DNA of 64,000 nucleotides from Hemicentrotus pulcherrimus (lineage: Eukaryota; Echinodermata; Echinoidea; Camarodonta; Strongylocentrotidae): positions 67,267 through 131,266 of the forward strand of contig BEXV01000540.1 in the NCBI GenBank assembly GCA_003118195.1, in the 5' to 3' direction. The notes beneath the pieces are model-generated. The model did not search any database, was not told where the DNA came from, and saw only the letters and a list, made by a program, of their open reading frames with translations. Shown piece by piece: positions 40,501 to 54,900 of the stretch. The position numbers and the translations under genes are program-made. Positions within the stretch are counted from its first letter, which is position 1, and each line of letters starts with the position of its first letter.

Positions 40501-42026
40501 TTAAAAGTTAATTAAACTCAGTCGGAGTATAAATGTATAGGAGGACTCTCTGGAGCTCTTGGTGCAAAATATGTTGATGGTGAACAACTTTAGACAGCAA
40601 ACAGGAACACGTGACCCAATTGATCCCAAACAAGTAGCCTCTAAAAGAAGATTTAAGAGCAAATAGTGCTCGAGATGGACTACATAAATAAGACAGCAAA
40701 ACAGCAACAGATACATCCCAAACAAAAAAAAATCCCAGTTAATCCTACACAGATAATCTCTAAATCTAGATTAAGATTATACGATCACGATCAAGACATA
40801 AGTCACACATGCCAACCCTGTGCCCGGCGCTAATTGTCTTGATTTTCTTCTCCTTGCCTTTGCCTGTGAATCAACGTATACAACAATTGCAGCAAGGAAA
40901 AAATAAAAGAACAAAATGCATTAAGAAATAAAGAGATTGTTTTAAAAAAAAGGTTGAGACGAAAAGCGTTCAGAACGTTTTTTCTTTTGTAAAACGAATA
41001 TCAACAGAACAGGTATTAAACATAAGCACATGACAGAAGAGGTTGCATGTCATTAAGGGTAGGGGCAACTTTTTTGGTGGGGGTAGGGTGCCGGTAAGCA
41101 AGACTTTCTCGGGATGAGAGATGCACTGTGAAAGATGAGGTAGAGAGGAGAGACACATTCTGGTGAGGCTTGAAAGCATTAGAGCTGCATTCAATACATT
41201 CTGGGTTCGTGCGGTTTTGTGCGGTCCCTGGGTTCGAGCTCGCTAGGAGAGAGAGAAAAAAGTGTGAGGTGCTTGACGATGCAGTAGATGCCGTTGGGAA
41301 AGAGTGGTGTGAGGACAAGCAGCGTGACTATGCGTGTGTCTGTGTATGTGTGATCTGTTTTTTGTGGTCATGTATAAAATGTGTGCGTGTGTATGTGAGT
41401 GTGTATGCATGGTAAGAGTAAGCATACCCTGTGCAGGGCCGATACGGTCTGGAAGGAACCACCCTTCTTGCGTCCGGCACCTAGGATAACACAAAAAGAA
41501 GACACACAAGCACGTCACAAACGGGTTGGCATACAGAGCTAGTCAAAAATCTATACTAATTTCTACTCACTTCGGGGGTATGCACTCCGGAATACACGAA
41601 GAAATTACAGATAGTACAAATTATTTAACAAGACGTTACCGTAACAACAGACGAGTATCGTGACGATCTAGAAAACTGAAAATTCGCATTAATATAAATC
41701 ATTATGTTAAAATGGAATCTCAAGACTTAGATACATTAAGACATTTAACAAAAACATAAAGATCACAAAATACTTATTAATTCAGTTTATTTTAAAAAGA
41801 TTTTTGCTTTTGCTGTAATTATATACCATTGTAATCACTCAGGTTAATAGCGTTGCAGATGCGTACGACCCTTATTCCCATTCCGGTAAAAAAAAATCAA
41901 CATTTGTTTTGTTACTTAAAGATTCGCCAGAGAATAGGTAAAAGTGATGAAAGGCAGCTTCAATTTGATATGTTTTAAGTTTTGCTGCTGAAGGTTTCGA
42001 TTTCTTTTGGTGTCCTTACCAGTGAA

Positions 42027-42059
<33 letters not shown>

Positions 42060-45000
42060 TAGAGTGCCGAAGTGTGACGTCATACTGGCCAATTTCTCAA
42101 GGTTGCTGGTTCAAAATAATTTCGAAGTAAAGAATAATGCGTGGTGGTCACACCAGCGCCAAACACTGAATTTGCCCTGCTCAAACCCGTTGCCTTAGTA
42201 TTTTCGCGAGGAGCCTCATGTGCATTTTCTCTTGTTTGAACCAGTTACCCGGACGACCAGCGAATATGAGCACTTTTGTACTCTATATAACCCAAAATGT
42301 TAAAGTGATAGTCGAATACAACGACGTGGTTGCCAAACAAAAGGTTAAACAAAACTGACATTCTGTTCTATACATTTCAAAATCAAAACAAATGTGACTG
42401 GGGAAATACAAAGCAGTGACGTTAAAACGTGTTGGATTAAACGGTAAACGCAGTACAACACACATTTAGGGAGCAGAACATAAAATATCAATAACGAATC
42501 ATTTTTTACACCGCTCTGAACATCGTCTTTCCATCTTTGCAATCAATCATAACTCAGGTCACATGGTGAAAGTAGGTAAGAAAATAAATTACTATGGCAC
42601 GGTGTGGTCAGAAAGAAGTGTTATATTTCTTTACCAAATTCTGAAATAAATTAGTTATCAATGTTGATTCCATTTGCCTTATTTTCGTAGTTCGAAGAAG
42701 TTCGTTTAAAAAACCATCATTTTCTCTAAATTGGAAACAATGCACACATGAAAGAATGCAGACAGAAAGACGAACTTAAGATCGGTGATGCATTGATATA
42801 TATGAATAATTCAAGTATGTTTTAGTTAAACTAAACATAAATCTGGATTATGCTAATGGAAGATTTCGATAATGATTTCGCATCAAAGGAAATTAGAACG
42901 CAACGAAAGGAATTAAAATTTTATAGAGCGCAACGAATTTTATAAGGCAAAGGAGATACATTAATATTTCCTTAAAGCCTGTTCAGGACTCTCTTTTTTT
43001 CTTTTTTTCTTTTTTTTTTTTTTTGGGGGGGGGTCTTCCATTATAGTAATCCACAGTTGTACTGATCAACATAACTATAGTTTCACATTCATAATAGATA
43101 TTCAGAATTAATGATGTGCCCATATGACTTCTTTATTCAGTACATTTTAAATAATACAGACAATTTACGACATCAAAAGAATAAAACGCTTAAATTTAAA
43201 CGATGCATGTATGCTATATGTTTCAATGATGAATATATCTTTGCATGGGTGATACTTGATTAAATAAAAGGCTCAAATTTAGACGATGCATGTGAGCTAT
43301 ATGTTTCAATGGTGATTTTATCTTCGCATGGGTAATATTAGATTTCCCTTAATCGTTTGAGATAGAGAACGTATGTTGTACAACATCGACTACTACTGTA
43401 ACTACTATTACAACTAATACTGCAGTGTTAACCTTGGTACAGTTGGGTCACAGTTGGGTCAAAACAGATGATTCAATTTTTTGATTTATAGAATTTCATG
43501 AAGATATAACTTATTCAACTTTCAACCGATCCGAATGAAAACAAATCCATAATGAAGATCTTTCTTTTATTTTGAGGTTTGCCAAATTTAGGGGTTCTAT
43601 TTGATCGCTAGTCAAGAAAACTTTTGAATGATTTGACCCAAGTTCACAATGTTAAGGCATATAACATGTATCTACATGTTGAATTATCAAGTTGTGATTT
43701 ACTACGAAAAGTGTCGGAAATATATAAAAATATATGTATGTAAAGAAATTGTTTTGAGAGGTTGAGGCAGGTAAACAGGTGTTCTAGGAAGTGAGAAAAG
43801 GATGTGATCGTAGTGGTGGTCAACTAAGAAACCGAACAGACACCAGCCAGTGAATTAGTTTGGCTCCCCGTGAACAGTACAAATGATTCGATGACCATGA
43901 TGAATGAGTGGTGTGTAACCAATATGTAAGATTTATTTCAAAATTTCTTTAAAGTGATTCCCTTCTCATCCACTTTTAATTAAAGATAAACTTTAGTACT
44001 GGTAATGCGATTGAATTGTGAAAGAAAAGGTGTGGAAAGGATCAGAAACAGTTGATCATGTAGCATGTAAGTATTGGTGCGCACTGCAAGGTTCTGGAGT
44101 CATCAAAACCATAATAAATTTGACCGAGTCTTGGTAAAGTAACAAGCACTGTACACAGGAAGCTATATATGGGACAACACACATGGTGTCGGGGCTAGTA
44201 CTACCTTGATTTCCTTGTCTTTCTATGCTCATTACTCAGCCAGTATACATTTTCTTTCAAAATTGTTTGGCACATGTCATTTATTTGTAACCTTGAACAT
44301 TCAGTGTAAGTTTCGTTTGATTCTGTGAGAATTATTGTTTTTATTTTACCAGAACTGGAGTTTATCTATAACTTTCATTAACCGAAAAACTGAGTGTTGT
44401 AATTTATTCTCTCTTTTGATGATGATGATAACAATATAGTTCAAATTGCATACCCGTAATGAGCGTCAACAAAAGGCGTTTCAAGAAATTGTAAGGTTAA
44501 CAAATTGTTCACTACTTTCATAAAAAAGTAGTAAAAATAAAAGCAATTTACAAATTAGATATCAAACATTCCTAATTGCAAGGATAACGTAGATTGATGT
44601 AACGAATGCCTTTGACGAGGAAGTGGACAAAATTATGTGTGGCTAAATTGAAACAGAGATAATAATAATGACTGTTATCTACGCTATAGGTACTACACAG
44701 TAGAAGGTGAGGATGATATGTAGGCTACATGTAGAGTGTATATTTATTAGAAATATGTTAACTCACCTCTTCCCCTTCCTGCTAGATCCATGTAAATAGT
44801 AAATTCATTATAGAAAGCGAATAAAGTACATTTAGATTTGGACACAAATACGAGAATGTTCATTCAAGAAGTTGAATATGACTCTAAGTAGATCACGGAC
44901 CAACTGCGCATGTACGCAGCCTTTGAATCTAATGTGCATGGTGAAGAATGATTGCACTTTATCTTAATTGTTACGGCTCAAGTTTTTCATGTCCTGTTTT

Positions 45001-48000
45001 ATGTCAAACTCATATTTTTCTTCATTTGTTGTATTTTTATTAAGTGTGTGTTGTTGTTGTCGTTGTTTTAAATGTGTTTTGTTCTTGTTCTCGTTAGATC
45101 AGTGTCTGTGGAAATATCATGTTTCCGTTAATCTTACAATATAGTTATTAATCTATGTTTATATTCATCTACTTTTAACTTATACATGTATTTATATATC
45201 TATTCGTGTTTGCACTCTTTAATTCATTTATCCCCTTACTTATTTATAAACAGGTTTGATTGCAAATTTAAATGATCAAATTCAGGTGTGATCACACCTA
45301 CATCACTGTAAGGGTTCAACCTATTCCACAAGGATGTGGGATACAGAGCCCTATCTATATACGTCTGCGGACCTAACATTTGACTTGAAATTGACTTGGA
45401 TTGTCTTATGCTTACGCTGATACTGCCAACGATCTTTGCCAACAATCTCATCACTATTCAACGGTGTCTTTTTCACCACAAAAAGGCGGCCATGTAATTT
45501 TGACGTGAATGGTATCATTTCGAGGCTCGTGAATAAACTATCGTCAATCAGATTTTTCTCAAAAGCTATCAGTCTCTTTTTGGCACAAAATTCACAGAAA
45601 CGAACATTTTATGTTCGTTGAGTGTTTTGTTTTATATATGTATATATATATATACATTTTTAAAAAGAATTTATGTTCACATACGGGCGGAACACCCTAG
45701 TCAGCACAGCGCTTAAACATGGACGCACAGTGCTCAAACATGGACACTCTAGCCATACTAGTATGTACAAAGACTCACCTGACGCTGCGGCATCTGTGAA
45801 GATTGTTGAGAGGAGCTCGTCAGTAGATTTGCGGAAGAGTTCGACAACGGCCTCGTTCAGAGGGTCCTTGTTCTTGTCCAGCCAGCTCTCGACGTTGTAG
45901 TCCACCTAGAGATCAATGATCACGTATTTTTTCCCCATTCAAATCAATAAAAATTTACATTTGTTTTCTTCCATTTCTTTTAAATGTTAACAAACTACAC
46001 AAGTAACACATTTGTACACACATAATGTTATTCTTCCACTGTTAGGGCTGCTTCAAGGTGAAAAAGATAAAAGTTATACAATATAACAGAGCATTAACAG
46101 TTAACTCAAGTAAGACGACCGAAATCCTAAAAGCAAAGGCTTGTGTGGGATACGAATGAGGACAATCGCATTTTGTTTTGCATTGACGATCTCGAGGAGA
46201 AATACATATTAACCATTGTTTTCATTTGAGGGTGAGAGAGTGACCGTGCTGAAATAAATAAATGAAATGAAAAAAATGAAAATTCAAGTGCCATAAACAG
46301 TGGCATATATGGCACGAAAGTTTTGTCTAACTTTTCACCAAATTCTCGCCAATACAAATTTCGAAGTGATCTTTTTCAGGCGACGTTTCTACTTTGGATG
46401 TTCTTCCAACCTGATATCCCTAGAAGGAAAAGGTCATATACTTTTGTCCATTTCTTACCAGAACACAACCTTCTCTGGAAGTTTTTCAAACTAAACAAAA
46501 AGCAACTTACGGTTCCAGCGTAATGATGGATCTCAAAGTGGACAGCGTGCTTCTTCTCCTTCTTCTGACCTCCAACACCGGGTTTGGTGATCTTGGGGTT
46601 GCCACTATGCTGCTTGAGCAACTTTTCCAAGAAGGTAAAGTCGGTAGCCTTGGGGAACATGCACTCTTCCTCAAGCATGGCGAACACACCCATTTGCTGT
46701 GAGAGTTAGAAGGTATTATATAAAACCAAATCATGAATGAGGAGAATCGAGCCATACAGGGTTTTGAATACGTTTTTGAAATTATGGACATTTTTAGAGA
46801 ATAATTAGATGATTTCTAGCGCATTTTGTCTTTTCTTTAAATGGACGTTTATGATACGCTACGTATGCTGCGATTTTTCGCTTGGGAATTGTTCGTATCA
46901 AATCTAAACGCCTTTTTTTCTTCTTCTTCAAATGTGGTGGCAGTTGGATCTATACAAATGTTTGTTCTTTTAATATTCAGAGATTTTACAGGTTCAAATC
47001 TCAGCGCAGCAGTAACATCCTTTGGCCATATACCAATCTACATGTTGCCACTCTTCACCAACTAAAGTCTAAAAGATGCTCTTATGATTAAGTGCTAATT
47101 ACTTTTTAAGCGATTCGGGCACAACAGGGATAATAATGTCGAAGTGTCCTACAATTAAGTAGTCATTTTATTGTTATCATAGTATAAACCTTGTCACCGG
47201 AAGAGACTTACTCCTTCAATGAGGGTGATGGTGTCTTGGAGATCAAGACCGAAATCGATGAACACCCAGTTGATACCTTCCCTCTTGTACTCTTCCTGCT
47301 CGAGAACGAACATGTGATGGTTGAAGAACTGCTGCAGCTTCTCGTTGGTCAGGTTGATACAAATCTGCTCGAAAGTGTTGAACTGTGAGGGAAAAAAGAG
47401 GGCGAGGGGGAAAAAATGGTAATTCCGAACCGTTATACGCTTTGACTATATCCCGTCTCACGCGGGAGAAAAAAATCACTGTCATGACAAGCTTTAAAGG
47501 CAGGCTTTACTACTTCAGCAAGAAGGGATTAGACCACACAGCGAGCCAGCGAGGTCACTGTAACAGGTGGCTATCTCATTAACTCAGCTCTCATTTAACA
47601 TAAGAAAAAGAGGATCATGGGGGACCAACAGGCACTGATTGGGGAAGTTTTCTATATAGAGGGAGAAAGTAGCTACAAGAAGGACAGTGTACCTTTAATA
47701 TTCGAAGCTTAGCTGTTTCTATACTGGCTCCCGGGGGCGTTACACCCTAATAAGACCCCTCGGTGCGCCTCGGGTCATATCAGGATGTAATGTCCCCTTG
47801 AGCCTATAGAAGCAGCGATGCCTCTCATAGCAGTCAATATATCTATACTATATCACTATTACGACAGTTGTTGTAAAATGTATCACTGTTGTTATGATAA
47901 TAGTAAATATATCACTGTTGTGATAAAAGTAGTAAATTGTATGTCATAGTTATGATGAAAATAACATCACTGCTATGATAATTGCAAGTACATTCCTGTT

Positions 48001-50213
48001 ACGATAATAGTATGTTGTATCTATACAGCGCATTACATTTTGTAATGCACTCCAGGCTGCTTAAGGATGGCATGATCTTTAATATTAACCCTGATCACTG
48101 GATGTTCAGCCCTCTAAAGAGACACTTTTAGGGCAAATCTTAAATAGGCGAAGAGGAAACTCCTGTAGTGCCCGCTGCCCACGAAGCGTTATTAATTTTA
48201 GTTTATTATATCATATTCATTAATAATGAGCGACTGTGGCTACTCTGTTGCGCCATGAGAGTGACATCAGAAAAGGAAGCGAAGGCAAAATGGAAGTGTT
48301 TTTAAAATATTTCTCAAAACCGGCGAATGAAAGGACGAATTCCCTTAACAATATTGATTATCGCGGGTAATAACGCAACATAAATACATCATGACAACGG
48401 GTAGTACGCCACCATGGTCAATGACTACGGTCAACTCACGTCGAAGATCTCGAACCCGGCGATGTCGAGTACACCGATGAAGAAAGCCTTGGTAGCCTTG
48501 GTGGCCAAAGTCTTGTTGACACGTTCTACGAGCCATCTGAAGAGACGGTTGTAGATGGCCTTGGCCAAAGCACCAACGGAGTAGACGACCTGCACACAAA
48601 GAGGTTCCGAATCAAACATTTACGATTGTTACTTTGTCTTTCACAGAGACCAAAAATGTTTTTCCATTTACGGTCAAAATTACAATATACATAGCCTGAA
48701 TTGAGGTGAAGTTTACATATATCTCCTTTTCATTATCGGTATAATAACGTTAAAGTAATCATAGAGGTCGGTACAGTGCATATTTAAGAAAATAAAAGGA
48801 GGTGGAAACCTGGAAAGCGAGGCTTGTGTTGGGGACGCCCATTACAAATAAAGACGAGTTACTGCAAGACCATCACCATCATGGAAGAAAGATTAAACTG
48901 ATTCACTCATATGAAGTGAGGATAACCTATCAAGGCAGAATAATTAAGTAATCTAATCAGAGTCAAATGGAATCAACTGAAATGTGCGCTACTCACCTGA
49001 GCCTTAGTACGTCCCTGGGACACGAACTCGTTACCGACCTTGATACGGGGTTTCAGCAAGTTCTTCACAAGTTCCTGGGGGTTGATACCGAATAGGAAAG
49101 CGACCTTGTCGATGACTATAGAGGATAAATGACAAAAAAAGTAATAAAATAGTGAGATTGGAGAATCCGGTATTCCCAATGGAGGAGGCAGGAAAGATTG
49201 AGGAAAACAAGATAGACCGAGGAAAGCAAAAATATTGGGCAAGACAGGAGTAGATGAGGGAGAAAAGAATTGTGGATCGACAGTCTGTAGAGATGACTGG
49301 AAGAGTTGTATATAAATTATGACACATTTTCATGCAACAATCGCTTCGCGTCACTTTCCTACATTAACCGAATACTTCCAACCTAGACCCACCACTATAC
49401 CTAACTCTAACCCTCGACCTTGACAAAAAAACCAAACCTTATCCCTAACTCTAGAATCTGGGGAACAACATGAAAGTCAAAGCCGGAGAGATAGCACTAT
49501 GAAACATATGGTGTATTGATGAGATCTTAACAACCCCCTACGAGAAGCACTATCATGGCAAAATTTCACGAAACCGTCATAAGTACAAGTTCACCGACAA
49601 CTTATTGAAACATGTGTAGTGAATATAACAATTGTTTTAATGGGATGTCGGTGAACTTGTACTTATGGAGGTTCTGTGAGAAGATGCCCAAAATACTAAC
49701 CTCCGTAGTCGAATGGAGTAAGTCAAATGCAACGCGAAGGATCAATGCTTAGTACAACTTACCGGTTGTCGACTCGATTTCGGCCTGCTCTTCGCGGGGC
49801 CTTTGCTTCCACTCGACGTTTCCGAAGTGCATGATGGTGGCACACATTTTGTACATGGACATCTTCTCTTCGAATGTGAAGCCCAGGACATCCAAGGCGT
49901 CCTATTGAGAGAGAGAGATAAAGAGAGAGAGAGAGAGAGAGAAAGAATGATAATACTAATACACGATCCTTGTAAAGCGCATATTGCATTTCGGTTTTGG
50001 AGAATAAGGAAAAGAGATAGAACCTGGCAATAGTAGGGAGAACACTTCATGCTAATCAGATACCAACTAACTTTAAACTTATTCATGGACAAATGAGTCT
50101 TTAGTCTGTTTTTGTTTTAAATGGTCAACTGTCACTGCCTCTTTCACATCCTCAATTAGAGGCACAAAGAGAGAGAGAGAGAGACAGACAGAGAGAATGA
50201 ACGAGATAAGTAG

Positions 50214-50253
<40 letters not shown>

Positions 50254-50587
50254 TGAAAGAGATAAGTAGATATATATATAGAGAGAGACAGACAGACAGA
50301 CAGAGAGAATGAAAGAGATAAGTAGATAGAGAGAGAGAGAGAGACAGACAGACAGAGAGAATGAAAGAGATAAGTAGATAAGTAGAGAGAGAGACAGAGA
50401 GAGACAGACAGACAGAGAGAATGAAAGAGATAAGTAGATAAGTAGAGAGAGAGAGAGACAGAGAGAGACAGACAGACAGAGAGAATGAAAGAGATAAGTA
50501 GATAGAGAGAGAGAGAGAGAGAGAGAATCAGAGAGAATGAAAGAGATAAGTAGATAGAGAGAGAGAGAGAATGAAAGAGATAAGTAG

Positions 50588-50622
<35 letters not shown>

Positions 50623-51921
50623 CTAGTGGTTGTATGTGGATTGGGAATGGCCTTTATAAATATTGTTGATACTATCATCATTCTTATTGTTATTATCATC
50701 ATTGTCAAACTAGTGATGAAAAACATGAAGATGATGACAAAAAGTAGTAATAGTAGTAGCAGTAGTAATAGTACTAGTATTGTTATTGTCATCATCACCA
50801 TCATCATAACTTTTGATAAAAGTATCATCATTATTATCATTATTATTATAAATATTATCATCATAATCATCAATAATATTATTAGTGTCATTGTTATCAT
50901 TATAATCATCAATAGTATTATTAGTGTCATTGTTATCATTATCATCATCATCATTATTATTATTATCATTATTATTGTTATTTTCATTGTTATTGTTATT
51001 ATCATTATTATTTTCATGACCGTCATCACTATTATAATCATGGGTTCGTTAATTTTAAAAATCGGTTCATGCAATATATGGCCAATTTACGTAATTACAA
51101 GTTCTTTTTGATCCAAGTCATTTACGTTTCTGTAGTGTAAGTTTGCTTAAACCGATGATCAACCATTCCTTGCACATGTCAACATTTTATATTGTTTTAC
51201 TTACAAGAAAATGAAAATAATTATTATTCTTACATCAGTAAGTTTGAATTCCTCAGCGTCATCGACGCCGTCGATTTCAACTTCTCCTTGGTTCTGGAAA
51301 CAGTATGACTTGCAGCCCTTCTCGAGCAGTAGAGTGTCTGTTGCAGATAAAGTAGGATTTAAAAAACAGTATTAATGTTTATTTCAAATTGGATAGTTTT
51401 GCCAAGACAAATTGCTCTTTTTTTTCGAGGTATACTTTTTATTTTCATTCAGGTCGATCCGCTGTTCGACCTCAGAGCGACGGATAATAGTTTGGTATGT
51501 TGTTGTCTGTGGATTGGCGGTCCATTCGATGAAACTGAGATGTTAATGCCAAGCACAAAACAATTGAAATGACAAATTCAGGAACAATGCTTCCTAGAAA
51601 TTAACTACTCACAAAAAGTTGTAAATAATTAAAATATATTCCTACATAAAAAAATATTATAAAGTCACTTTGAACAAAACTGGCACTTTGGAGAAACCGC
51701 GGCTTCAAAAAAATTTGATTGAAGTGAAACTGATTATGATTTTAATCTTTTAATGAAAGGAAACAGAATTACGCTATGATAAACTATTTCTACATGATGT
51801 CAGATTAATAGAGCCATTTTCAAGTATATTTTGGCAGTGGCATTGATTAGCAAAATGTTGCCAATCCGGTCAAAGTTGGGCACAATATGGCGGCGAATAC
51901 TGCCTTGTTGTGCAAGCATAA

Positions 51922-51953
<32 letters not shown>

Positions 51954-54900
51954 CTAAACATATTTGTGGCTTACACCTAGTAAATAAGATCGATTGATCG
52001 ATCTGTATCGAAAAACAAGTCAGAAAAAATCTCGGAACCAGCGGGACTTGAACCTGCATCTACTGTTTGCCGTGCAGTGACTCTACCACCAGGCCATTAC
52101 GGGTCCATGGCACAGTCACGATGAACTAGAAACAAATACCCAAGCTCTCCTGATTCATTCTGATTTATTAATATTCATTAGTTCATTAGTATATATATAT
52201 ATATATATATATCGTCTTTGTTATTATACATGTTGTAACCAAACGACATCAAGATGATCAAACTCTATAAAAAGATGGCCCGTTTAAGTTTGATCCCGAA
52301 GAGCGCCCTCTCAGCTTACCCAATACATCCTGTCTGTACCCAGAGGTGATCTGGTAGAAGATGTGGTAGGACCTCTCAACACCATTCTGTCGGATCACAC
52401 GAGACTTCTCGAGCAGATCTGCAAGGAAGATTTGCAGTTCAATTGATATACTTTATTTTATTTCTGTATTTGTCCAAATACAATAACTGAATAAATGTAA
52501 ACGTAAAATATACTACAAATATCAATTCAAAACGTGATTTGCATTAAAACCATAGAATAAAGAACTTAGATATAATATATTATCCTAGTCATAATGTTTG
52601 TATGTATGTTTGTTGCTGTCTGTTTGTTTGTTTGGGCTTTAAAAAAAAATCATTTTGCCTTTTGTACTTTTCAAGGAATCAAAGTGTTTGAATTCGTCTT
52701 CGTTATTGATAGATTAATCCTAGTTTGCCTTCAAATCACCATGTGTCAAGTGCAATAGCAATCAAATCGTCTATAATGAATTCTAATTGTACATCACACA
52801 GTTTATATACTAAACCAAGGCTAACAGGGTCATTGTGGGAAAGCAGCTTTGTGACTGACAATGCTACCCTGTTATCATAACACTACAAATAAATGAATTG
52901 CTAGATTGACTACTTACAGGTCTCAATATCGGCTCCGGCCAGTTTACCGCTTGTGCCGAAATGAATACGGATGAATTTACCCTGGCGAGGAAATGGTCAG
53001 ATGAAGAAAATATATTTCAAAAAGGAGAAATATTTGTTTTGGGTCTATTGTATTAATGTTACTGCATATTAAAGATAAATAAGTCCGGCTCAAATCTACT
53101 AAAATATAGCCTTCGTCAAAAATATATTCGTATTAAACAGTAATTGCCTATATGCCTATCAAATGGTCGTCTTAATCTAAACACAAGATTGTCATCAAAA
53201 GGTACAAACATTTTGTACTATTTAGGAGTAGAAAAATTATAATAACTGGTGCCAATGTGAGGAATAAAACAAGGGACTATTAGACCTTAAAAATCCGGAA
53301 TGGGACATAGATATTGTAGACAGAAGTTTCGGTCTAACGTAAAACTGCACTCAAATATCGACAGATCTTTTAAAAATGGAGAGGTCCCACTTTGTGAAAT
53401 TTGGGACGCTCTCTGCAAACGTGATGGAGTATGATCACTGGGCTTCCCTCTTCCACAGGTGTACCATAGAGTGTACTATCGAGTCATAACTGAATAAAGA
53501 TAGCATGACTTTCATGAGCACATATCTAGTATTCCTCTCACTGGTTACTACAACATGACCAAATTAATCTGCCCATATATGGGCAGATTATCTACGGACA
53601 GGACTACACGGACCACAAGAGTATTTATACTTACGAAACGGGAGGAGTTGTCGTTCCTGATGGTCTTGGCGTTACCAAACGCCTCAAGAGGAGGGTTGGT
53701 CTGGATGACCTGGTCCTCAAGGTTACCCTACACGTGATTGGTTGGAAGGAATGGTTGTCATGGAAATCGATGCATAACGCATGCATACGCATGCGTCGTT
53801 CGCATTTACATACTTATATTCGAGAACTGACTGTTCTTTCATTCACCATGCGTAATGAAAATGCACCATTGTATTTTCTGAATTCTTTCCCCGTGCAGAC
53901 ATAATCAAGCAATAACTCTTTTACAATTCATAAAATGAGGAGACACCCTTTCACTTCTGGTAGTAGAAGATACAATCCTTTATGATCACTTCGACCATTA
54001 AGAACTGATTTGACTAAAATGAGTCTTCAAAAAACAATTTAGAAATCCAGTAAAAATTGCACCGAGATTATAACGATTATAGAATAATAGATTTTGCCTT
54101 CTCCGTATCTCCAAAGAAAATGGGTATCTCTTACATCAGATTCTTAATTAATTCAAATTTTCCCATAATGAAACAAATATCAGCTTCATATTGTGGCACA
54201 TGTAGGTGTTACCATACTTGAAAGCAGATCAGTGACGCCGTTTCTTTATTCTTCTCGACACTCCAGTTGATGGTCACGTGATAGGTGACGTCGTAACAAT
54301 CCCGTCATACTTCGGCTGGTGCCTGGCACGGATGGACGAATTTCCTTGCTCCTTAAAAACCACTACTATTGCAAATAATTTCCTACTTAAGTTGCCTATA
54401 TTCTCAAACTACGATATTAAAGCGTAATTGGTTCTTACAGATGGAGCTGACGTTAAATGCTGTGCACCTATGTTGATACAAATGTTATGACGACTTACGA
54501 CCAACTACATGTACAGTTTCCATACAAAACCACACAATACACAAACAGGGTTCTGTGTGTTTTATATAACTATCAGAGTGATGATTACTACACCAATCAA
54601 TTACTACTTGTATCCCGCGAGACAACGTTCAATCATGGTCGACTTTTGTCAACCCGTATGGATCCAGTCCTATGCTTCGTACTGAAAGGTAAGGGATGGC
54701 CACTGGCCTCGGAGTGAGGCCAAAGTGGAAAATGAGTTGCCTCTCATGACAGCATGGACCGAACCTTGTCCGCTATTCTGCATTTTTCTGTACAATTTGC
54801 AAGTCGCGTGAGAAGTGTTCCAGATCCATGTATTGTGATAAGGGTCAGGCCGCGGACCTCAAGGAAGAGTCAACGACCCTTCCCCGCATGGACTGTTTCA

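Larger units (their letters stand above)
34994..44766 (-). other. Introns from loop 2 to the head-rod junction
   Basis: Contain the 415-N gap, a dispersed repeat, 39-, 83- and 110-bp tandem repeats and the two loop 2 exon versions. The 2.8-3.3-kb introns around the loop 2 exons (37969-41427 and 41481-44766) are otherwise AT-rich with nothing recognised. Confidence 0.5.
44782..53634 (-). other. Introns from switch I to loop 2
   Basis: 0.4-1.3-kb introns holding two fold-back elements, the second dispersed-repeat copy, the GA and ATT/ATC tracts, AT repeats, the tRNA-like sequence and the CArG palindrome. No further exons seen. Confidence 0.5.

Noticed and set aside
50079..51074. 331-codon minus-strand frame rich in Leu, Ser, Ile, Met
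   Set aside because: It is a translation of GA and ATT/ATC microsatellites with no domain or splice context.
50626..51111. 161-codon plus-strand Ile/Ser frame
   Set aside because: Same trinucleotide tract read on the other strand.
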